Below are positions 8,269 through 17,775 of a stretch of 64,000 nt of DNA, one piece after another. This DNA comes from Bacteroidales bacterium. GTDB lineage: Bacteria > Bacteroidota > Bacteroidia > Bacteroidales > UBA1715. The stretch is from contig JAFZOY010000040.1 in the NCBI GenBank assembly GCA_017552705.1, positions 1-64,000 of the forward strand. The letters run 5' to 3'. Every line of letters starts with the position of its first letter. Position 1 is the stretch's first letter. The translations under genes and the position numbers were made by a program. Under the pieces are notes generated by a model. It saw only the letters and a program-made list of their open reading frames with translations, ran no database searches and was not told where the DNA came from.

Positions 8269-9210
8269 ATGGCGAGGCATATTGTTGGGATATTAACCTT
8301 TTGCGTACTGGCGTTTTCCGTTCAGGCGCAAAGATGTGATTCCTTGTATGCTATTTCTCTAAACCTATTCGATAAAAAAGATTACCAAGCCTCGCTTGAG
8401 GCTATGAATACGGTGATTTCGCTTTGCCCATCCCAAACAGACTATTATGTGCATCGGGCAAAGTGCTATAAAGAACTGAGGAATTACGCGGCTGGAATCC
8501 ATTCCCTAAATGCCGCCATTTCCATTGATTCCAATTGTGTTGAGGCGTGGACTGAGAAGGCGTTGTGGGAATTTGACTTCCAACAATACAAAGAGGCTAT
8601 CCAAAGTCATCAGAAAGTGTTGTCGCTTTTGTATTCCGGCGATTCCACAAGACAGTTTTTCGTGATGAATTTGGGCGCGTTATACGTGCTTACCAATCAA
8701 AACGAAAAGGCGTTTAACCTTCTACAACCTCTTTGCCACAAGGACACCACCAATGTCAGCCTACTGAATTTTGCGGCAAGTGCGATTTACACAAAACAAT
8801 TCTCCGAAGCGGAATGGGCATTGGAGAAAATTCTCTCGCATTCGCCCGACAGCGTTGAGGCTTTGGTGAATCTGGGTTTGTGTAAATCGGAACAGGAAGA
8901 TTATGAATCTGCTCTTTCCTATTTCGACAAAGTGCTGAAAATCAACCCAAACGATGCGTATGCACTGAACAATGCAGGATATGCGTTGCTGAAAATCGGA
9001 AAAATCCAAAATGCGTTGGATTACATAAACAAATCAATACAAATAGATTCTTCTAATTCCTATGCATATCGAAACAAAGTATATGTGTTGCGGGCTCAGG
9101 GTGCATCTTCAAAAGAAATCTGCAAATCCATAAAACTCGCTCTCGACAAAGGCTTTACCGATATGTACGGCGATGAGATGCTTCGGATGCAACAAGAATT
9201 ATGTAAATAA
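8269..9210 (+). CDS. Secreted/periplasmic TPR-repeat protein
   Basis: This encodes 313 aa with a signal peptide (ILTFCVLAFSVQA) and then about seven tetratricopeptide repeats. The clearest are residues about 175-270, with typical A..NLG.....Y..AL..Y...L..NP pattern (ALVNLGLCKSEQEDYESALS, YALNNAGYALLKIGK). TPRs form a helical protein-binding scaffold; the partner is not visible. The gene lies between the Lys-rich exported protein and polA with gaps of 5 and 8 nt, so co-transcription is very likely. Confidence 0.85.
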   Translation: MARHIVGILTFCVLAFSVQAQRCDSLYAISLNLFDKKDYQASLEAMNTVISLCPSQTDYYVHRAKCYKELRNYAAGIHSLNAAISIDSNCVEAWTEKALWEFDFQQYKEAIQSHQKVLSLLYSGDSTRQFFVMNLGALYVLTNQNEKAFNLLQPLCHKDTTNVSLLNFAASAIYTKQFSEAEWALEKILSHSPDSVEALVNLGLCKSEQEDYESALSYFDKVLKINPNDAYALNNAGYALLKIGKIQNALDYINKSIQIDSSNSYAYRNKVYVLRAQGASSKEICKSIKLALDKGFTDMYGDEMLRMQQELCK

Positions 9211-9218
9211 GTTCTGCT

Positions 9219-11984
9219 ATGGAAGAAAAAAGACTTTTTTTGATTGACGGCCATGCGGTTTTGTACCGTTCGTATTTTGCGTTCATCAACAATCCGCGCA
9301 TAAATTCCAAAGGTGTGAACACATCGGCTGTGTTTGGTTTCGTGAATACTCTGTACGATATGCTTCGCACGCAAAAACCAACTCATATTGGCGTGGTGTT
9401 CGATCCGAAAGGGAAAACGTTCCGCCACGAAATGTACGAGGCCTACAAAGCAAACCGTCAAGCGACTCCCGAGGACTTGAAAGCATCGATTCCCGAAGTC
9501 ATCGAGATTATACATGCCATGAATATTCCTGTGGTCCAAGTTGAGGGCTACGAGGCCGACGACGTGATTGGAACCCTTTCGAAACAGGCTGCCAGAAAAG
9601 GTTTTATGGTGTATATGGTAACTCCCGATAAAGATTATGCCCAACTTGTTGAAGACAACATTTACATGTACCGACTGGGACATTCGGGAGTAGATATTAT
9701 GGGACCGAAACAGGTTGCCGATAAATTCAGCATACAACGACCTGAGCAAGTCATTGATTTATTAGGCCTTTGGGGCGACAGTTCCGACAACATTCCCGGT
9801 GCTCCAGGCGTTGGCGAAAAAACTGCCAAGGCGTTGATTTCGCAATTTGACAGCATTGAAGGCATTTACGAGCATATCGAAGAACTGAAGGGCAAGCAAA
9901 AAGAAAAACTCATTGAAGCAAAGGAACAAGTGCTTCTGTCGAAAAAATTGGCAACAATCTGCACAAATGTTCCAATTGATTTTGATTCGTATAACTTTGA
10001 AAAAGAGGAATATAACAAAGATTTACTCCAAGCGAAATTCAACGAACTCGAACTATTCGGACTGGCGCAACGAATGTTGCAAACAACCGTGGAACCGAAA
10101 AAAGTTGTCGTAAAAAAAGATGAAAAGAACGACGGCTCCTTACAATTGGATTTGTTTGCCACGGAAGTGCCACAAGCGCAAAAACAAACTGAGACTCAAC
10201 AAATTACAGGAAATTATCGGTTTGTAACACAATTCGATTCGTTTGCGAAGAAACTGTCCAAACAGTTGGATTACTCCTTCGCCGTATGCGGAAGCACACA
10301 GGAAGCAATCAACGCAAAAATAGTCGGTATTGCTTTTTCGTGGGAAAACGGTGAGGCTCAATATCTTCCGTTTCCGAATGACGAAAACGCTGTAAACGAA
10401 TTAGTTACAAAACTTTCGCCCATTTTTGCCTCATGTAGCAAAAAATACACCTACGACCTCAAACATGCTGTGTCACTCTTATCGAAATATGGCATTCAGT
10501 TAGGTGGCGAACTACACGACATTATGCTGGCGCACTACATTCTGCAACCTGAAACCCGACATTCCTTGGAGACCATTGTCCGCCAATCGCTGTCGCGTAC
10601 GTGCATTCGGATAGAAGATGTGATGGGTAAAAAAATCGGACAATTTTCGTTTGCCGACGTACCAACCAACGACATGCGGAATTATCTCGGAGAACAAGCC
10701 GACTGCATTTTTCAAGCAGCGCCGCTGTTGGAAAATGAATTGAAACATCTTGGTCAGTATGAGTTATACCAAACAATAGAATGCAAGTTGGCACCTGTTT
10801 TGAGCGATATGGAAATGACAGGCGTCAGAATTGATTCCGATGCATTAAAAGAATTGTCGAAAGTAATCACATCGAAGGTTGCCGAAATTGAATCTAAGAT
10901 ATACGAACATGCTGGTACACAGTTCAATATAGGTTCTCCAAAACAATTAGGCGAAATCTTGTTCGATAGACTTGAAATCACCGAAAAGGCTAAAAAAACA
11001 AAGACAAAACAATACGCCACAGGCGAGGAAGTGCTTGATAAACTGAGAGATGCACACCCAATTGTGCCACTTATCCTTGAATATCGGGAAATGAAAAAAC
11101 TGCTATCGACATATATCGACAGTTTCCCGCAGTTGGTAAACAAGCAAACGGGCAACATCCATGCATCGTTCAACCAGGCAGTGGTGGCAACCGGGCGATT
11201 GAGTTCTACGAATCCTAATCTGCAAAATATTCCTGTACGCACGGAAATGGGACGGGAAATCCGCAAGGTTTTCATTCCATCGAAACCCGACAACTATTTT
11301 CTTTCCGCCGACTATTCACAAATTGAACTACGACTGATTGCACATTTCAGCGGTGATGAGCATTTTATCTCCGCATTTCAAAATGGAGAGGACATCCATA
11401 GCGCCACAGCAGCAAAGATTTTCAACGTGCCACTCGCCGAAGTCACATCAGACCAACGCAGAAAGGCGAAATCGGCGAATTTTGCCATTTCCTACGGAAC
11501 AACAGCGTTTGGATTATCACAAAACTTGAATATCCCACGCAAAGAGGCGCAGGAGTTAATCGACAGTTATTTTGCGAATTATCCCAAAGTGAAAGCGTTG
11601 ATGGATTCCTACATCAACTCGGCACGGGAAAAAGGCTTTGTGGAGACAATGTTTGCCCGCCGTCGCTACGTTCCCGACATCAATTCGCAGAACGCAACTA
11701 TTCGCGGCGTTGCAGAACGAAATGCCATAAATGCGCCTGTGCAAGGTTCCGCAGCCGACATAATAAAAATTGCGATGATTCGCATTTTCGAGCGGATGAA
11801 ATCAATGAATATGCGTAGCCGCATGATTTTGCAAGTTCACGACGAATTGAATTTCGATGTGTTCCCCGAAGAATTGGAACTAATGAAAACTATCGTTTCA
11901 GAGGAAATGCAAAATGCAGTTTCCTTACAAGTTCCTTTGATTGCCGAAATGGGAGTTGGAAAAAACTGGCTCGAAGCCCATTAA
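9219..11984 (+). CDS. polA: DNA polymerase I
   Basis: This is a 921-aa family A polymerase, full length. The 5'-3' exonuclease domain (about 1-290) has the GYEADDVIGT and DSSDNIPG motifs. The polymerase domain has motif A DYSQIELR (Asp698), motif B RRKAKSANFAISYG and motif C VHDEL (Asp875), all intact. It fills gaps and removes primers during replication and repair. The central 3'-5' exonuclease domain is odd: the DxE ligands of the E. coli enzyme (Asp355, Glu357) align with Ala355 and Cys357 in FAVCGSTQE, although the later Asp in TYDLK and EQADC remain. Proofreading is therefore probably lost. Its stop is 18 bp from the stop of the convergent gene. Confidence 0.97.
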   Translation: MEEKRLFLIDGHAVLYRSYFAFINNPRINSKGVNTSAVFGFVNTLYDMLRTQKPTHIGVVFDPKGKTFRHEMYEAYKANRQATPEDLKASIPEVIEIIHAMNIPVVQVEGYEADDVIGTLSKQAARKGFMVYMVTPDKDYAQLVEDNIYMYRLGHSGVDIMGPKQVADKFSIQRPEQVIDLLGLWGDSSDNIPGAPGVGEKTAKALISQFDSIEGIYEHIEELKGKQKEKLIEAKEQVLLSKKLATICTNVPIDFDSYNFEKEEYNKDLLQAKFNELELFGLAQRMLQTTVEPKKVVVKKDEKNDGSLQLDLFATEVPQAQKQTETQQITGNYRFVTQFDSFAKKLSKQLDYSFAVCGSTQEAINAKIVGIAFSWENGEAQYLPFPNDENAVNELVTKLSPIFASCSKKYTYDLKHAVSLLSKYGIQLGGELHDIMLAHYILQPETRHSLETIVRQSLSRTCIRIEDVMGKKIGQFSFADVPTNDMRNYLGEQADCIFQAAPLLENELKHLGQYELYQTIECKLAPVLSDMEMTGVRIDSDALKELSKVITSKVAEIESKIYEHAGTQFNIGSPKQLGEILFDRLEITEKAKKTKTKQYATGEEVLDKLRDAHPIVPLILEYREMKKLLSTYIDSFPQLVNKQTGNIHASFNQAVVATGRLSSTNPNLQNIPVRTEMGREIRKVFIPSKPDNYFLSADYSQIELRLIAHFSGDEHFISAFQNGEDIHSATAAKIFNVPLAEVTSDQRRKAKSANFAISYGTTAFGLSQNLNIPRKEAQELIDSYFANYPKVKALMDSYINSAREKGFVETMFARRRYVPDINSQNATIRGVAERNAINAPVQGSAADIIKIAMIRIFERMKSMNMRSRMILQVHDELNFDVFPEELELMKTIVSEEMQNAVSLQVPLIAEMGVGKNWLEAH

Positions 11985-12002
11985 ACGAACGACGAAACGG
12001 TT

Positions 12003-13049
12003 TTATATACCCAATCTTCGTAGAATCACATCAGCATCGAAAACAGAATCCAGCGCCGGGAAATACTGTTCCACAGCCTCTGTCTTCAGTTTTTTCGCAT
12101 AGCTGTCGGAAAAGAAATAGATGCCGTTGCTTATCACATAATGCAAGATAAAGAAACGGTAGGCTTCCTTTATAAAGCGGACTTCGTTTTCGGTCAGCGG
12201 GAAAATTGCATGGTATTCCTCCAAAAACATAAGAAAACGTTCCTCGTTGAGCTGCGTGGCGGTGTAGCTGAAATCGGTTTTGTCGCCAATATTCGAAACC
12301 ACGCGGCTGCACATATAAAAATCCATTATGCGGGAACTCATTCTAAACCAGTCATAATCCCAACGGGAAAACAATGTGCCGTCTTCGCGAACAGAAAAGT
12401 TTCCGATATTCCAGTCAACAAACACGGGTATTTTCGGGAAAGAATTGAAACCCAATTTGTCGATGTTTTCCAAAAAAACATTGCATTGTTCACGGATTAA
12501 GTCAACATTGCCACGGAATTGTTCCGTATGTTCAGGATTTTCGAGATTGCGCATCAACTGCATAATGTCCTTTTGCAAGTTTTTCGACGAATGTGGTAAT
12601 ACAGGGGCCATGCGGTCGCACATAACATGGAATTTCGCCATTTCCCTTCCAAAAATCCGAACTTGGCTGTCGCTCAATCGTTTCGGTAATCGTTCCGCTA
12701 TACGAACAGGACGATAAAACACCATCCAGACATCGGCAACAGTGTCCTCGTAACGATATAAGAACAACTCATCATCTTTCATCAATGAACTCGACAAAAA
12801 CGATTCATACGGATATTCAAGATTATTTGCCAATACATTGATTATGGTATGGTCGTCCTTGAAATTCTCGAATTTCCCGAAACTCGAAACTTTCACCATC
12901 AGACAGCCTCCATCAACCAACGTGAGTTTAAACACCTTGTTGGTTGACACATTCACGCTCAAATCCTCCACGTCGGCAATCTCGCGACGAGAATTATATT
13001 CTTTCCATCCCAAACGGATAATACGCTGATAATCAATGTGTGTGTTCAT
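12003..13049 (-). CDS. APH-fold phosphotransferase-like protein
   Basis: This encodes 348 aa. The centre resembles the aminoglycoside phosphotransferase / choline kinase catalytic loop: FVDWNIGN (about 210-217) occupies the place of HGDxxxxN, keeping Asp and Asn. WDYDW (about 229-233) fits the metal-binding Asp region. The usual His before the catalytic Asp is Val. The N-lobe has the expected beta strands and a Lys in CLMVKVSS. The substrate is unknown; a small-molecule or sugar-type kinase is more likely than a resistance enzyme. It is the last gene of the AsmA-kinase operon, 8 nt after the histidine kinase. Confidence 0.65.
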   Translation of the reverse strand: MNTHIDYQRIIRLGWKEYNSRREIADVEDLSVNVSTNKVFKLTLVDGGCLMVKVSSFGKFENFKDDHTIINVLANNLEYPYESFLSSSLMKDDELFLYRYEDTVADVWMVFYRPVRIAERLPKRLSDSQVRIFGREMAKFHVMCDRMAPVLPHSSKNLQKDIMQLMRNLENPEHTEQFRGNVDLIREQCNVFLENIDKLGFNSFPKIPVFVDWNIGNFSVREDGTLFSRWDYDWFRMSSRIMDFYMCSRVVSNIGDKTDFSYTATQLNEERFLMFLEEYHAIFPLTENEVRFIKEAYRFFILHYVISNGIYFFSDSYAKKLKTEAVEQYFPALDSVFDADVILRRLGI

Positions 13050-13057
13050 ATTTAACT

Positions 13058-14578
13058 TTATGTGACAATTGGCAAACTCACGCGGATTGTGGTTCCTTTG
13101 TCGATTTCAGAAGATTTTACTATAATTTTTCCGTGATGATACTCTTTTATAATCCGTTTTGCCAAACTCAGTCCAAGTCCCCAACCTCGTGATTTAGTGG
13201 TATATCCAGGGTTGAAAATTGTCTTGAATTTCTTGCGGGGCAATCCTTTCCCAGTATCGGTAACATCAATGTTGACAAACGTATTTTCCTGCGAAACCTC
13301 AACCGTCAGATGGCCTTTCCCCTGCATGGCATCAATGGCATTTTTCCAAATATTTTCAATCACCCACGCGAGCAACGACGGATTTAGATTCGCATAGATT
13401 GGTTCCGACGGGACAATCGTTTCATATTCAACATTCTTCGATGTCCGTGTTTTCATATAGTTGACGGAATTCATCACGATTTCCACCACATTTTCCCGCG
13501 AAAGATTTGGACGGGAGCCAATTTTCGAGAATCGTCCCGCAATAGTTTCCAAACGGTTGATGTCCTTTCCAATTTCGTCAATCACCTCTGGCTCAATATC
13601 TTTCATCTTTAAAAGTTCCAGCCACGCCATCAACGACGAAATCGGCGTCCCCAACTGATGTGCTGTTTCTTTCGACATTCCCACCCAAAGTTGGTCTTTT
13701 TCGTGCTTGTCAAACGAGCGGAATGCGACATACGCGCCGAGCAAAATCAAAATGGAAATAATAATCAAAATGGTTGGATAATATGTCAATCGCGTAATAA
13801 GTTCTGAATCTTTGTAGAAAATCAGTCCCTCGTCATTCTGACCAATCATGATGGGAATTGCCTGATTTTCATACATATTCTCCAGCACGAAATTCTTTAC
13901 CGACTCAGAGGTAAGTTCATGAATGCGTTTTTCGGTAATGTTTCCGTAGGCAAAAATCGTTGTGGTGTCACTATTGGTAATCACCACAGGAACCGACACC
14001 GCATTTTGGGCAACTTCAACAATAAAAGAGTGAATCATATTGTTGATCATCTCCTGTAACTCGTTGAAAATCTGTGAATCAGAATAGAATAAGTAATTGA
14101 TAACCTTCCCTTTATACGAAACCTTCAGCGGCGGATATTTTTCGAACCGTTTTGCAATGCTGTCAGGAATATGATTGTTTGTTTCCAACGATGCATCAAG
14201 ATTCATCGTGGTAATCACCCGTTTATCGGCATCAGTCAGAATAATGGGAATATCTTTGTTGTTAGTGATAATCGACAATAAGAATGTAAGAAACTGAGAA
14301 TCTTCAACTTCCATAATCAATTGTTGCGATTCCCGCCACAATTCAACTTTTTGTAATTCTTCGTCCTTGAGCTTGTCGAACAATTTTGTGGCATATTCCA
14401 ACAATGAATTTCGCTGCTGCACCGCATCGGCCCACAACATTACTTTTGCCCGTTCCTCCTTACGAATATCGTTGATAGTTCTGTTGAAGAAAACAAAGCC
14501 CACAAGCAAGATAATGATGGCTATTGCGAAGAACAACCATTTTATCCGTCGTATGGTTCGGTAATTGGAGAAATTCAT
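13058..14578 (-). CDS. Membrane sensor histidine kinase
   Basis: This encodes 506 aa from the ATG at 14578, which overlaps the upstream stop as TAATG; an in-frame ATG three codons earlier is less likely. Two membrane spans (about 14-31 and 265-285) flank a roughly 230-aa periplasmic sensor region. The dimerisation/phosphoacceptor motif is TAHQLGTPISSL with His307. The ATPase part has an N-box (ENIWKNAIDAM), DTGKGLP and GWGLGLSLAKRI. It should autophosphorylate on His and pass phosphate to a response regulator, but no regulator gene is in this window. Its neighbours are an AsmA-like protein and an APH-fold protein, suggesting envelope sensing (inference). Confidence 0.9.
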   Translation of the reverse strand: MNFSNYRTIRRIKWLFFAIAIIILLVGFVFFNRTINDIRKEERAKVMLWADAVQQRNSLLEYATKLFDKLKDEELQKVELWRESQQLIMEVEDSQFLTFLLSIITNNKDIPIILTDADKRVITTMNLDASLETNNHIPDSIAKRFEKYPPLKVSYKGKVINYLFYSDSQIFNELQEMINNMIHSFIVEVAQNAVSVPVVITNSDTTTIFAYGNITEKRIHELTSESVKNFVLENMYENQAIPIMIGQNDEGLIFYKDSELITRLTYYPTILIIISILILLGAYVAFRSFDKHEKDQLWVGMSKETAHQLGTPISSLMAWLELLKMKDIEPEVIDEIGKDINRLETIAGRFSKIGSRPNLSRENVVEIVMNSVNYMKTRTSKNVEYETIVPSEPIYANLNPSLLAWVIENIWKNAIDAMQGKGHLTVEVSQENTFVNIDVTDTGKGLPRKKFKTIFNPGYTTKSRGWGLGLSLAKRIIKEYHHGKIIVKSSEIDKGTTIRVSLPIVT

Positions 14579-17106
14579 TAATCCCATTGTATTTGGAAAT
14601 CAGTTTCTACCTTTGGTTCTTCCTTTTTCTCTGGTTTTTCCTGCGTTCCGCCGTCCAAGTCCTTGCCGAGAATTTCTTTCCATTCTGATTTCTGCGACTC
14701 AAGGCTTGTCTTCACGTTCTCTTTCGATTTCTTGAAATCGTAGTCAACAGTGTAATCGTCAGGATTTCCTATGATTTTTATAGGTATCTTTAGATTTGTA
14801 TCGTTATTCTTCTCAATTTCACCAAAATCCTCTGTTTCTTTGTTTTTATTACGGAATTTTAATGACAATGTTTTCTTCAAAAATACTGTCACATAATAAC
14901 TAAATTCATTATTCTCAATATTGTGTTTGCCCGAAAACAACATCTCAAACGCACTTGCCGTGATGTTCATAGCAGGGATATACAACGTATCGTTTTTCAG
15001 ACAAATTGTGTTTTTCAGCGTTGAAAACGAAACATTTGTAAATTCCTCCTGCATTTTCATTTTCTTGCCGATTTCCATCAACGTTTCCACATTGTTCACC
15101 GAGCCATCTTCTATCACAATGTCGGCCAAGGCATTAGCGGTTGAGTAAATTGGATTGTAGTCGCTATCCATCAGCGACGAGAATTGCACGCTACCCGAAA
15201 GCGAGCCATCAATTTGATTTGCGGTGATGATGGATTGGTCGAAATTGTCGAACGTGGTGAAAATATCCTTTGCCGACATCTTCTCTATCTGTCCCGCAGC
15301 GACACACTTCACAGTATTATTTGGCATATCGGTCAATTGCAGACTACCCGCCGTAAGTCGTCCTTGCAACGTGGTAGCATTAACTTCCGAAAATTCAATC
15401 GAACGTTCTGTAAACCGTATGATTGACGCAAGATTCATTACATAATACGGATCAAAGTCAAGTTTCTTGGTTTCGAGCCGAATACTCCCGAGAAACTTAC
15501 CCGTACCCGACGATTCTTCAAGCGATTTATAATGATTATAGAACGGTGTAAGATTGATACTCTCTATGGTACAATTCATATTACAATGAGTATCAACATT
15601 ATCGAAATACAAATATTGCACAAAATCTGAAGCTTTACCTTGCAATGTGAATGCCTGGGACTGCAATTTTCCCGACACGTTATCAAGCGAAACAGTTCCG
15701 TTGGAAAACAGAATATGTCCATCCACATTACTAAAATCGTAGGGCGAATCTTCTGGAGCGGAAACCAACAAATTCGTGCACTGCAAATCAGCATCCAACT
15801 TTGTTTTCTTGAAGAAATCCTGCGAGAAATTCAGAACATCTTCAAATTTTCCCTCAGCGGAAACCGTTCCTTCAACGTTACCAGAAACACCATATCCGTT
15901 GATTTTCATCAACATGGCAATGTCATCAATATTCACGTTGAGACTTCCCGCTACCGAATACTTCGGATGTTCAAAATCAGAAACCACGCCCGACTGCACT
16001 GTCAGTTTCGAATTGCCTGTTTCAACCGCAGTAGCGCTCGATGTATACGAATACGACTTCAACTGCGAAACATCGTTTGCCTTCAACGTACCTTTCGTCG
16101 TGAAGCTATATTTTGTTTTCTCATATAGCACATTTCCTCGCGTACACGCCACATTGCATACAATTCCCGGCATGGATTTTTGGGTGATTTTCCCCTTCAC
16201 ATTACCTTCCACGAAAATATCGGAACGTAATTTATACGGTGCAAGGCTGTCAACAGTGGCTTGTGGAAGGACTTTCATGATTTTTTCGATCGTAGTTTCC
16301 ACATTAACAGACAGATTCACCGAATAGTCGTTGTTTTTCAATGTCTGCACCGTTCCTTCGGAAAGAACCAACCCAACAGGTGTTTCAAGTTTCAGCTGCT
16401 TCACCACGTACATCAAACTATCACGGAGCAACGACACATCACATTTGAACGAAGAACGGGGAAAATAATTCTTTGAATTATACACAAACCGCTTGTTGGT
16501 GAAGGCTGCGAACATATCCACAAAAAAGTCGTCGCCTTGAAATTTCCCAGCGAAATTGATTTTATCAAACCATTCCGAAGCAGAAATCTTCAACTTCGCA
16601 TCATGATATTCCAGCATAGTGTTGCGAAAACGGATTTTAGACAATTCCACAAACATATCATTGCCTGAGCTATCCGATTCTATTGAAAATCCCCAATTAT
16701 GGTGCGACTGGGAATCCATAAAGAAATTCACCTTCGCATCGTGCGCAACCACTTGTTGCACAACATAATTCTTAAACAAAAAGTCCAACACATTGAACGA
16801 CAGCAACACTCGTTCCGCATAAAAGGCAGTATCGGTCGAAAAGCCTGAAAATTCACTTCTACGGAACGTGTCAGTCGATTTGGCAAACACATCGTGCATC
16901 TGAATGGAAATGGTGGGAATGTTCCCAAACACACTTACATCAACCTTGCTCAACGAAATATCAGCTTTGATTTGCTTGCCGACCTTCTCGGTCACCACAT
17001 GCATAATTTCATCCTTGTAGAAATACGGAACAGCAACCGCCACCGCAACGAGAAGAAATACGACAACCGCAACGGTTATTCCTATTATTTTGAAAACAGT
17101 TCTCAT
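14578..17106 (-). CDS. AsmA-family protein
   Basis: This encodes 842 aa. One N-terminal membrane anchor (about 7-29, VVVFLLVAVAVAVPYF) is followed by a long beta-strand-rich periplasmic part beginning with the AsmA-type KADISLSKVDVSVFGNIPT. A C-terminal AsmA-2-like region and a charged tail (EKPEKKEEPKVETD) complete it. AsmA-like proteins form lipid-conducting bridges between membranes and affect outer-membrane lipid balance. It is the first gene of a three-gene - strand operon; its TAA overlaps the ATG of the kinase. Confidence 0.85.
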   Translation of the reverse strand: MRTVFKIIGITVAVVVFLLVAVAVAVPYFYKDEIMHVVTEKVGKQIKADISLSKVDVSVFGNIPTISIQMHDVFAKSTDTFRRSEFSGFSTDTAFYAERVLLSFNVLDFLFKNYVVQQVVAHDAKVNFFMDSQSHHNWGFSIESDSSGNDMFVELSKIRFRNTMLEYHDAKLKISASEWFDKINFAGKFQGDDFFVDMFAAFTNKRFVYNSKNYFPRSSFKCDVSLLRDSLMYVVKQLKLETPVGLVLSEGTVQTLKNNDYSVNLSVNVETTIEKIMKVLPQATVDSLAPYKLRSDIFVEGNVKGKITQKSMPGIVCNVACTRGNVLYEKTKYSFTTKGTLKANDVSQLKSYSYTSSATAVETGNSKLTVQSGVVSDFEHPKYSVAGSLNVNIDDIAMLMKINGYGVSGNVEGTVSAEGKFEDVLNFSQDFFKKTKLDADLQCTNLLVSAPEDSPYDFSNVDGHILFSNGTVSLDNVSGKLQSQAFTLQGKASDFVQYLYFDNVDTHCNMNCTIESINLTPFYNHYKSLEESSGTGKFLGSIRLETKKLDFDPYYVMNLASIIRFTERSIEFSEVNATTLQGRLTAGSLQLTDMPNNTVKCVAAGQIEKMSAKDIFTTFDNFDQSIITANQIDGSLSGSVQFSSLMDSDYNPIYSTANALADIVIEDGSVNNVETLMEIGKKMKMQEEFTNVSFSTLKNTICLKNDTLYIPAMNITASAFEMLFSGKHNIENNEFSYYVTVFLKKTLSLKFRNKNKETEDFGEIEKNNDTNLKIPIKIIGNPDDYTVDYDFKKSKENVKTSLESQKSEWKEILGKDLDGGTQEKPEKKEEPKVETDFQIQWD

Positions 17107-17113
17107 ACAAACG

Positions 17114-17121
17114 CAAATGTA
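17114..17121 (-). promoter_or_regulatory. -7 box of the AsmA-kinase operon
   Basis: TACATTTG (- strand) matches TAnnTTTG and lies seven bases upstream of the AsmA ATG. The divergent GNAT gene has a near-consensus TACTTTCG at about 17167. Confidence 0.4.
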
Positions 17122-17190
17122 TAAAAAACGGCAATGAATTACTGTTTCGTATAACGCAAAATTTCTTACTTTCGCTTTAAAATAGCAAGT

Positions 17191-17721
17191 ATGACATACG
17201 AACAGCTACTTGAAACGGATGAATTACGTCTTCGCGCCCTGGAGCCAAGCGACGAGGAACTGCTTTACCAATGGGAAAACGACACGAACATTTGGATGGT
17301 AAGTTCCACCATAGCACCTTTTTCGAGGAAAATGCTTCATGATTACATAGAATCGTCGCAAAACGATATTTATGCGGCGAAACAACTCCGTTTGATGATT
17401 GAAGATAAGGCGACACGAACCACTGTTGGAGCCATTGATTTATACGATTTTGACGCTCACAACCGTCGTGCCGGCATTGGGATTTTTGTGGCAGAAGCAT
17501 ATCAACAAAAACAATTTGCGACAAAAGCATTAGATTGTCTATTAATATACTGTCAATCAATGCTTTTACTCCATCAGGTATATGCAGAAATTCCTATTGA
17601 AAACACCGCAAGCATTTCTTTGTTTACCAAAGCCGGCTTTCAGAAAATTGGCATCAAAAAAGACTGGCTGATTCACGAAACAGGCTACGAAGATGTGATT
17701 GTGATGCAAAAAATTCTCTAA
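17191..17721 (+). CDS. GNAT-family N-acetyltransferase (RimJ/RimL type)
   Basis: This encodes 176 aa, the normal length. The start TDELRLRALEPSDEELLYQWEND is typical of the RimJ/RimL/SpeG group. The acetyl-CoA region is altered from R/QxxGxG/A: RAGIGIFVAEAYQQKQFATKAL. A later ENTASISLFTKAGFQ segment matches motif B (N..S..ly.k.GF). It should transfer acetyl from acetyl-CoA to an amine or protein N-terminus; the substrate is unknown. It is divergent from the AsmA operon and lies 54 nt before pssA. Confidence 0.85.
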   Translation: MTYEQLLETDELRLRALEPSDEELLYQWENDTNIWMVSSTIAPFSRKMLHDYIESSQNDIYAAKQLRLMIEDKATRTTVGAIDLYDFDAHNRRAGIGIFVAEAYQQKQFATKALDCLLIYCQSMLLLHQVYAEIPIENTASISLFTKAGFQKIGIKKDWLIHETGYEDVIVMQKIL

Positions 17722-17775
17722 AAAGAACCACGTATTCAAAATTTCCGCTAACTTGCATTTATAAAATTTCACAAG

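Noticed and set aside
9096-9749. 217-codon frame antisense to polA
   Set aside because: Mirror of the conserved 5'-3' exonuclease coding sequence; no independent evidence.
12003-13049. Aminoglycoside resistance kinase
   Set aside because: Only the general APH fold is visible, the His of the catalytic loop is replaced, and the operon context is envelope-related; a resistance role is not supported.
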